64,000 bases of DNA from Chlamydomonas reinhardtii (Eukaryota > Chlorophyta > Chlorophyceae > Chlamydomonadales > Chlamydomonadaceae). The notes under the pieces are model-generated. The model did not search any database, was not told where the DNA came from, and saw only the letters and a list, made by a program, of their open reading frames with translations. Where the stretch lies: positions 4,805,955 to 4,869,954 of the forward strand of contig NC_057015.1 in assembly GCF_000002595.2 (NCBI RefSeq), read 5' to 3'. Each line of letters starts with the position of its first letter. The first letter of the stretch is position 1. Positions 55,757 to 64,000 of this stretch are shown one piece after another. The position numbers and the translations under genes are program-made.

Positions 55757-58700
55757 ATGACGCGTCGAAAGGAGAAAGCTAGGCCTGAAGGTCTCATTGC
55801 AGACACCTCGCTGCCCGCCAGGCTAGCGAGCCCACACGAGGCGAGGGCGTATGTAGGTGAGCAGCCGTGTCGCCAACCCGGTTCCTCTGCTGTCTGCCCA
55901 CCGTCGTGCCATGCCACAGTCGCGGCTGCTGCCCGACATGTCATTGCTGTGTGCACATCCCCGCGGCGGGTTTGTGTACGGTACATGCGTGTGCCTGCCT
56001 GCTCTCTGTAGTGGGGATGACCTGGCCGCTCTAACTGCCCACAGGCCGCCCAGTGTGCCGCTACTTTTCTTTCGAGGAGAGCGACTCGCCGGGCTGGTAC
56101 TTTGGACGGGTCATCTCGGTGGACGTTGACGCCGATACGGCGTTCTTGACGGTGCGAAAAGGGCGAGGATGGTGGGGCCGAGGGGGTGAAAGGTCGTCGC
56201 GGTCGCGGCGCGGGGCTGGCGGAGCTATTGGTTGGGGCCCGTGCCGTGTGCATGTGGTGCGTGACACTTGCAGTCTTGCATCGCAGTCCAGTCTTCACCG
56301 CCAACCTTCGTCCTGGCACATGCTCTGACTGTGCCACCGAACCATTGCCGCCATGACGCCGTCCACACCTCAAGGTTGAGTACGAAGACAAGGACACAGA
56401 GGAGTTGTATTGGAACGAGTTCGTACGGTGGGCCGTGACTGAGGATTCCATGCCGCCCACCCATACGGACGGCGGGGAAGCTGCGGGCGCCGCCGCTGAC
56501 CCGCACACGCCCGACGGCGCAGCCCAAATTGGCGGCGCAGCCGCGGGCGGCACAGCTCCGCGCAAGCGCAGTGCCTCCGCTGCGGGGCTGGCCCCAGACA
56601 GCCCTGAGTCGCCCACGCCGGTGCGGCAGCAGCGCACGGTGAGCGGCGGCCGCGGCTTGGTGTGCACGGCTTGCAGCCTGGCCCGACCACAGGAGTGTTC
56701 TTATGTCCTCGCTGGGTTACGTATGCATGGGAAGCATGGTATCTCTGCGTGCCGCTGCTACCATCTGCGCTGCGCCCTTGTCCCCCGGCACTCGCAGAGG
56801 TCGGCCTCGACGGGCGTGCACGTGAAGCAGGAGCCTGGGGCGGACGGCGAGGGCGGGTCACAACTGGGCCCGCAGCGCTCGCGCCGCTCCCAGGCCTCCC
56901 GCGGCCGTGGCGAGGACGGTGCGGCGGCCGAGCGCGAGGGCGAGGCAGACGGCGAGGAGGAGGATGTGGCGCGGCCGCGTGTGCGCCGGCGTCTCGACAT
57001 GGACCAGGCGGTGAGCGGGAGACGGCAAAGACGGAACAGTGAGCGGGGTGGGGCGCTGGAGGCCCAGAGAGCTGCACGAGAATGAATTGTGCCTTGCCGG
57101 TTGGGCTTGATTGTGGCTATCGGTGTGTTGCCTTGGGCTTTACGTTTGAGTTTGCACCTAAACATTTGCTGCCATGCTGGTTGGTCTGCAGGCGGATGGG
57201 CAGCCGCATGAAGCGACGGGCGCGGCGGGCGCAGGGGCCGGAGCCGCGCTCTCCAGTGCCCCGGCGCCACCGGCAGATGGAGCCGGTGGTTCCCGCGCTG
57301 GTGTCGCTAGCCAAAGCGCTGCACCGCAGCAGCAGCGCTTGTCGGCGGCGGCTGTGATGCAGAAGAAGTGGAAGCTGCCGCGGGACCCGCGCCCTGCCGG
57401 GCACCTGCGGCGGATCCAGCTTATCAACTTCATGTGTCACAAGAACCTGGAAGTCGAGTTCGGGTGGGTGCATCCACACTTGACATCGCAAGCAAGTAGC
57501 CACAAACAGTACGGGGCTTGGGATAGCAGTCCATTTCTGCCAAGCGTTTGCTGCTGGTATCCTCACACCGTCATGTGCCCACATCCCACATCCCACCCAC
57601 CGCCATGCAGCCCGCACGTTACCTTCCTCAGCGGCCAGAACGGCAGCGGCAAGAGCGCGGTGCTTCAGGGGCTGCAGGCGTGCCTGGGCGCCTCGGCGCG
57701 CGACACCAGCCGCGGCAGCAACCTGTCGGGCTGGGTCAAGGTGGGCTGCAACACGGCCAGCGTGGCTCTGGAGCTGTGGAACACGCGTGAGGAGGACACG
57801 GCGGCGGGGCAGCGCACCGTGCCCTTCCGATACGAGCTGTGAGTGGTGGGAGGCAGTTCTGCATGGTGTTCAAATGCCCCAAGCATGAGCGCAGATGCAC
57901 GGTGCGGATGTCAGAGATATAGAAAACGCCTGCAGTGTGTCTGGTTCCGGCGGGGGATCAGCTATCCATGCAAGACTGATCGAAGTGCGAGTGCCTATTT
58001 GCTTGCTGGCTGGCTGGGGACGCCCGCTACCGCGGCAGGTACGGCCCGGTCATCAAGATTGTGCGCAAGCTCCATTCCAAGGGCGGCGGCACTTTCCAGC
58101 TGTACAACGCGCACGGAGTGGAGGTCAAGCAGGCGCAGATCGGCCAAAGCCCGGCCAAGGAGGTGAGGGCGGGGCACTGCGGCCGTGGCTGTCTGGGCTG
58201 CCTCACCCGCTTTGACTACTTACTTGCTGCTGGCCTAACGCGCGATGTAGGCGACACTTGCGATGCCTCCATGATTTCCCCCCCCCTTGACCGCCATTTT
58301 CACACCCTTCTCCCCACCCGCCACCGCGCCTCCAGGTGTCGGCGCTGGCAGACCACTTCCACGTGGACGCCGCCAACCCGCTCATGATCATTACACAGGA
58401 TATGTCCGCGCGGTTCCACCAGAGTGAGCCCTGCGCCCGCCCTTGCCCCCCGCACATGCAGAGCGCAGCGCGTTGCAGCCCTCTCCCTGTTTCGCAGGGT
58501 GTGTCGTCGGGACTCACACAGCGTCACCTGCCGCCCATCCCGTGTGATCCAGACGCCGCCGAAACCCGCCATAACCCGCTTGCCCTACCTTCCTTGCCTT
58601 CTCATGTCGCGTGTGTGTCTTGCCAGAGACGAGCGGCAGCGGCGCCCGCAGCTGCTCCAAGTACGAGATGTTCATGGAGGGCACCTGCCTGGCCGCGGCG

Positions 58701-61700
58701 CGCGACACACTGGCGGCAGCGGAGCAGAAGATCGTGAGCGGGGGGGCTCGGGGGCCGGGGGCATGGGGGCTGGGCAGGGCCGTGCTTGGTGGTTGGGGCG
58801 GACCGGGGCCTTGCGTGGTTGTGGCAGCAAAGGGTCCGTGTCGGTAGGATGCCGGCGGCTCGCTGCCGCATGGGCGTTACACAGCCGCGCTGCCCCTGCC
58901 CCTGCCCGGGGTGGCCGGCTTCTGCCGTCACCGCTCCTGCACGGATGCCTCACCTGCTCCCTGCCACTGCTGGCCCCACCACCATTGCCACTGCCAGGCG
59001 CGTGCGGACGCCAACCTGGCTCGTCAGCAGGGCCGGCTGGCTGAGCGGTCCGCGGCGGTGAAGCAGCTGGAGGCTAAGGTCAAGGAGCTGCAGCAGGCAG
59101 CGGAGTGAGCGGGGCAGGGCGCGCGGCAGGGAGGGGAGTGGGCAGGGCGGTTGGGGTGCGGTAGATGCGACAGGCAGCGTGGTCGCACTAGAGTTTGCTT
59201 CCCTGCAGTTTGTGTCCTCGGTGCTACTCCAGACACATGCGCGTCTTTCCGTCCCTTGGGCTCTCTATTAATTCCGTCCCTTGGGCTCTCTATTAAATAC
59301 ACACATGCCTAAACGGTGCCGTACACCCAAACACGACCACACACACGCCCACAGCATGCGGCAGCTGCTGGGTGACGTGGAGGCGGCCCTCATGTGGTCC
59401 ACCGTGCGCGAGAGCGAGGAGGGGCTGAAGGCAGCCAAGGCTGCCGCGGCGGCGGCGCCGGTGCGGGTGGCGGCGCTGCAGGAGCGGCTGGCGGCGCGGC
59501 AGCAGGCGCACAGCCAGCTGCAGGAGCGGGAGAGGAACTTGGTGCGTGGTAACGTGTTGGGATGAAGGGCGGATGCCTGGAGGGGCTGGGCTGGGCTCGG
59601 GCTGTTGGCAGGGGCGGCGGACGGTTGGTCGCATGGGCACTGTCGTCTCAGATGTGGGAGCCCTAGCTCATCAACCAGCCGCCCCCTGAATGCCTTTCAC
59701 GCAAAGCTGCCCCTGCCAAGCTGGCCTGCGCCGTGACAATTCCTGCCTGCCTGCCTGACTGACTGACTGACTGACTGGCTGACTGACTGACTGGCTGTGG
59801 CCGCAGCGCGCCGAGATGGAGGACACACGCGTGGCTCAGCTGCCGGCGCGGCTGAAGGAGCTGGAGGCGGCCAAGCGGGAGGCGGCGCGGCGGCAGACGG
59901 CGGCACGGCGCGAGCTGGAGCGGCTGGACGAGAGCATCAGGTCGCTGAAGGTGCGAATGGGGCGGGGTGCACGTGGGGTGCGGGCGGGGTGCACGTGGGG
60001 TGCGGGTGGGGCTGGCGGGGCAAGGGCGTGCAGCGGGCGCTTGCTGGGTGCCGGCGCCGCGCACTACCGGTATCACCAGTGGCAGCCCAGTGGTGTGTAT
60101 GTGCGCGCCCTCCGCCGGCACACGCGCCCCCATGCTCCGTGCGCTAGCATGCAGCATCTACCTACCTTTCGTCGCCAGCAGCAGTCGCAACACCAACACC
60201 AAAACATCCTGCCTTCCTGCCGCCTGCGCAGGACACCAAGTCGGAGCGTGAGGCCGACCTGCAAGCCCTGGCAGCGGCGGCGCAGAGCGACACGGCGCTA
60301 CAGTCCCTGGCCGCACACAACGAGCGGGTGGGTATGGCCGCAGCGGCGGCATGCCGCGACCGCGGCCCATAGAATTTACAGCTTTGTTACCCGTTTTGGC
60401 GGGGTAGTAGACGTGTGGTGTTGCGTGTTGCATGCATGCATGGACGCACGCTCGCTGTGATCTGGGCACGCCCGCCGCCGCCCGCAGCTGAACGCCAAGA
60501 CACAGGAGCTGGAGGGGCTGCAGGAGCAGTTGGCGGCGCTGGAGGCGCGGCGGCTGGCGCTGGCGGGCGAGAAGGCCACAGCGGAGCAGGAGGTGCGCGT
60601 GGCGCAGGGGGACGTGGGAACACACACGGACCTCGGCGCGTGCTGCAGGCGCAGTTAGCGCCGGCATTGTGCAACCGCTGTTGCGCGCCTTCAAGTGCAT
60701 CATGATTCCGCCCCAACTGGACGCGGGCATGATATGCCGTACCTTGATATACATGTGGTTTTTTTTAACCGAGTTACTCCCGTCTTGCATGGACGGCTAC
60801 CCCTGCCCCCCCGGCAGGAGCGCACCGCGGCCGCGGCCCGCCGGGACGCGGAGGCGGCGCTGCGTGACGCCAACGGCCTGCATGAGGAGCTGGCGGCGGC
60901 GGCGGCGGGCGGCGGCGCGGATGCGCGGTGGCGCATGCTCACAAGGTGTCGCGGGCCGCGGGAGCCACCACCTTGCCCTCACCACAACTGGTGCTCCATT
61001 TTGATTATCATGTGTCTACCCTGCCTGTAAATCAGGCTCGTAGCCAACCGCCTGATTTCACCCATGCGCCGAGTCGCTGACGCGCCGCCTCATCCGCATC
61101 ACTCGCGCTTGCAGGCGCTGGGGCGACTCCGCCATGCGGCTGCAGGAGGCCATTCGCCGCGCCCCGCCCAACACCTTCTCCCGGCCGCCCTTCGGCCCTG
61201 TGGGACTGTACCTGCGGCGCGTGCCGGGCAGCTGCGACCAGGCCTTTGCGGCGCTGCTGGAGCACGCGTTGTCGAACGTGCTTGACGGGTAGGGCCTGCG
61301 CTGTGGGAGAGGGGATGAGGGGTCGGGGCGTCCGGGCGCAGCGGTAGCGGCAGGGGGGACAGCGTGCGAAGGACTGAGCGAGTGGGCGCGTGAGCAAACT
61401 TCGAAGTCGCACTCCGGCAGTGTGCCACGGCCTTGCGTAGTAAAAACCTGCGGGCGCATGCTGCGTACGCGTATACGAAATGTCTGCGTGTTTGCAGGTG
61501 GATTGTGAACCAGCGCGATGACAGCGACCGGCTACAGGCGCTGGCGCGACAGGCGGAGCTGGGAGGCTACAGGCCGCAAGTCAGCGTGGCGCCGTTCAAG
61601 TGAGTGCGGCCGGTCGTGGCGCTGTGCCGCATGTGGCTGCGGTGTGGGTGCTGGGCCATGGAGGCCGCAGCAAAGCGCAAGCATGGTGCCGTTGGACAGG

Positions 61701-64000
61701 GAGCAAGGAGCCTGACGTACTTGTGCAGGGCAGCGCCTTGTTTCGTACCTTGACCACGCCCATCCGCCCCCGCAGGGATCGGGTTCACCCCTACAAGCCC
61801 GGCCCGCTGCTGTGCGACCCGCACACGGGGGTGGTATGCAAGCGGGTCGTGGACCTGCTGCAGCCGGCGCCGCCCAACGAGGAGGCCATGACGGACACGG
61901 TGGGGCGGGCAACCAGCGGGTGGGGCGGAGGGAGCGGGCTGGGGAGTGGAGGCAGGGAAGAGCGGGGCTGAAGCACCAGTTGCGCGGTGTTGGGGCTTGC
62001 GTGCGCGTGGTAAGGCAAAAAGGGCATCTTGTGCTGCTGACGCCTGTGCCTCACGCCGCGCCACGCTCCTGCTGATGCTGATGCTGATGCTGATGCTGAT
62101 GCTGATGCTGATGCTGATGCTGATGCTGATGCTGATGCTGGTGCTGATACTGCTGCTGGTGCTGGTGCCGCTGCTATTGCCGCCCTGTAGATGCGCGCCA
62201 CTCTCATGTCCTTCCTGTTGGACAACGGCGGCGCGGCGTCCACAGTGCTGGTGGAGGACCGCGACATGGCACAGGTGCGTGTGCGCACAAGGCACAAGGG
62301 GTGTGTGGGTGCGTGTCTGTGGCTGCCCCCCCACCGCTGCCGTGATGCCGTGTTGCCGTGTTGCCAAGCCACGGCAGCACCACCTGCGCACGCTGCACAC
62401 GCTGGCATGCTCGCACCACACCCGCACTGGAACTGCACACCCACACCCGTACCCACACCAACACCAACACCAACATGACGCGCCTGCTGCACCACTGTAC
62501 CTGCCGACAATTTCGCGACATCTTAGTTGGTCAGGAATGTCACCTGCGCCTCCTCTCGCCGCACGTGTCGCAGTGGGTGGCCCGAGGCGGCCTGCAGCAT
62601 TGGGACGTGTGGACGGCCTACGACTTGGAGGGCACCAAGTATGAGGAGCGAAACTCCACTCTTATCACCAACGTGAAAGCCATCAGGAACAGGGGGTGAG
62701 CCCGGGCGGCTGGGCACGCAGGGCGCAGAGGAGGCGGGCACTAGGATCGGGGCCGGGCCGGGAGCATGTGTCGGGGGGCAAGGGGTGATGGAAAGGACCC
62801 CGGAGCGCACAGATCAGCAAGGCATGCTCTTTTATCGTGCGGGAAATATGGAAACCAGGATGTGCAAGGTGGATGAGGTGGCGGCGGACACGTCGGCGCA
62901 GCTGGCAGAGGCCGCCCGGCAGCTGGCGGCGCGGAAGGCGGAGGCGGCCGCGGCAGCGGCGACGCACGAGGCGGCGGTGGCGGCGCTGCGGCGGCTGGAG
63001 GGCGAGGCGACCGATCTGAAGAAGCGCCAGGTGGCGCTAGGGCGGCAGCAGGTGGGGAAGCTGGGGCACGGTGGGGGCTGTGTCAGGGGCACCGAGGCAA
63101 CCCAGGGCGCCCCCTGCCTCCTGCACTCCTCAAACACTCGCGCGCATCGCATGCACTGTCCTTCCTGCATGTCTCCTGCAACTTCACTTCCAAACCACGC
63201 GTGTCCTCGCCCCGCAGGCGCGCTGCACGGCCGAGCTGTCGACGATGCGCGAGGAGACGCCGGCGGCCGCCAGTGAGGCCCTGAGCGCGGAGCTGATGAA
63301 CGCACTGACGCAGCTGGGCAGCCAGCTGCAGCAGCAGGCCAGCGCGCGGGCGGAGCGCGAGAGCGAGCTCAACAACGCGGCGGCCAGCGTGCGGGACGTC
63401 GAGGCCAAGTGCGTGGAAGCAGAGGGCAATCAGGAAAGAGGGTTGCCGCCTTTATGCACGCGAGTTGGAGAGCGTGGCTGAGCTGTGCTGATTCATTTTC
63501 ACGGTGTGGGCCACCAGCAGACCCCAGGCAATCCTCCCCATCATCAACGACACCCGCCCCATGACGCCCACCATACGCATGCGCTGCCGGGTCTGTAGGC
63601 TGGCCCAGGCGCGGCTGGACGGCGACTCCTACCTGGCTCGGCGCGATGAGCTGGTGGCGGCGGTGGAGGAGGTGGGCCAGCAGCTGGCGGCCAGTGCGCG
63701 GCGGGTGGCGGACACGGAGGCGCTGCTGGCGGCGGCCAGGCAGGACGCGGCGGTGGCGCAGGCGCGTATAGACGAGTATGAGAGCAAGGTGGAGGCGTCG
63801 CGCGCAGAGGCGGAGAAGGTGCGTGCGTGTGTGCCTTTTGTATGTGTGTGTTGCAGGGGGTCCAGGGGTGTGGTCGCGGCGACACCTCGTTGCCAGCTAA
63901 GGTTGCCATAAGCTGCGGCTCAATTGCGGTCAAGGCCAAATAAATGGAGCCGCGACCTCTGCAAAACCTAATGCAAGCATACGCATTACAGTACCGAAAT
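55757..64000 (+). CDS. SMC6: Second SMC6 paralogue with N-terminal Tudor-like domain, partial at the right edge
   Basis: Twenty-three exons can be followed to 63818 (1160 residues, in phase). Exons 55757-55856, 56045-56151 and 56375-56638 encode ARAYVGRPVCRYFSFEESDS, WYFGRVISVDVDADTAFLT and VEYEDKDTEELYWNEF, a Tudor-like fold matching the left paralogue at the same junctions. An acidic linker holds VKQEP, a SUMO consensus, and RPRVRRRLDMD. The SMC6 head begins at IQLINFMCHKNLEVEFGPHV; Walker A is GQNGSGKSAVLQG near 325, followed by NPLMIITQDMSARFHQ and SKYEMFMEGT. A coiled-coil arm, a hinge around NTFSRPPFGPVGLYLRR, and the start of the second arm follow. The signature and Walker B motifs lie beyond the window, so completeness cannot be judged. 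Many introns carry simple repeats. Confidence 0.87.
59750..59796. repeat. (GACT)n tetranucleotide repeat
   Basis: ctgactgactgactgactgg-type repeats lie about 10 nt upstream of the acceptor of the exon starting at 59807 in the right SMC6 gene. Confidence 0.9.
62070..62165. repeat. (GCTGAT)n hexanucleotide repeat
   Basis: About twelve copies of gatgct followed by variant gctgctggtgctg units run almost to the acceptor at 62190 of the right SMC6 gene. Confidence 0.95.

Overview
The window is nuclear DNA of a volvocine-type (Chlamydomonas-like) green alga. It is GC-rich with many short exons, GT-AG introns with gtgagt or gtgcgt donors, abundant simple repeats inside introns, and TGTAA polyadenylation motifs. 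Its genes include plastid-targeted proteins and an ankyrin/F-box protein of a kind common in this group. I worked from the sequence alone. Exon joins were chosen by splice consensus, phase and family conservation. Single junctions may be off by a base or two, and family names come from motif recognition, not a search.

Layout: 1-1204 (+) is the 3' end of a gene with a villin headpiece. 2093-4347 (-) is a classical tyrosine phosphatase. 5522-10364 (-) is a plastid Rubisco-LSMT-like SET protein, 131 bp head-to-head with a METTL21-type methyltransferase at 10496-12882 (+). 13920-17330 (-) is a membrane-anchored alpha/beta hydrolase with an 11-nt microexon. About 17948-21960 (+) is a SIRT4/SRT2-type sirtuin whose largest intron holds a long, nearly perfect inverted repeat. 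22472-24221 (+) is a HAD pyrimidine-5'-nucleotidase-like enzyme. 26024-26899 (+) is an intronless Fic protein. 28145-29066 (+) is a linker-histone-tail-like protein. 29067-31208 has no gene but carries a duplicated fragment of the F-box/LRR gene found 9 kb downstream. 31209-32346 (+) is a tentative small gene.

32529-37755 (+) is the most unusual single gene: P-loop kinase, mRNA guanylyltransferase, T4-Rnl1-like RNA ligase and a possible F-box in one 1566-residue reading frame. This suggests an RNA recapping and repair enzyme. It is followed by an F-box/LRR protein (38319-39801, -), an EngB-type plastid GTPase (39966-42837, +) and an F-box/ankyrin protein (43402-46431, +).

47087-64000 holds two divergently transcribed SMC6 paralogues whose start codons lie about 460 bp apart. 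The left gene (-) is complete; the right gene (+) runs off the window. Both carry an N-terminal Tudor-like module fused to SMC6, an arrangement I do not know from yeast, animal or land-plant SMC6. The kinase-GTase-ligase fusion and the Tudor-SMC6 pair are the best candidates for undescribed systems.
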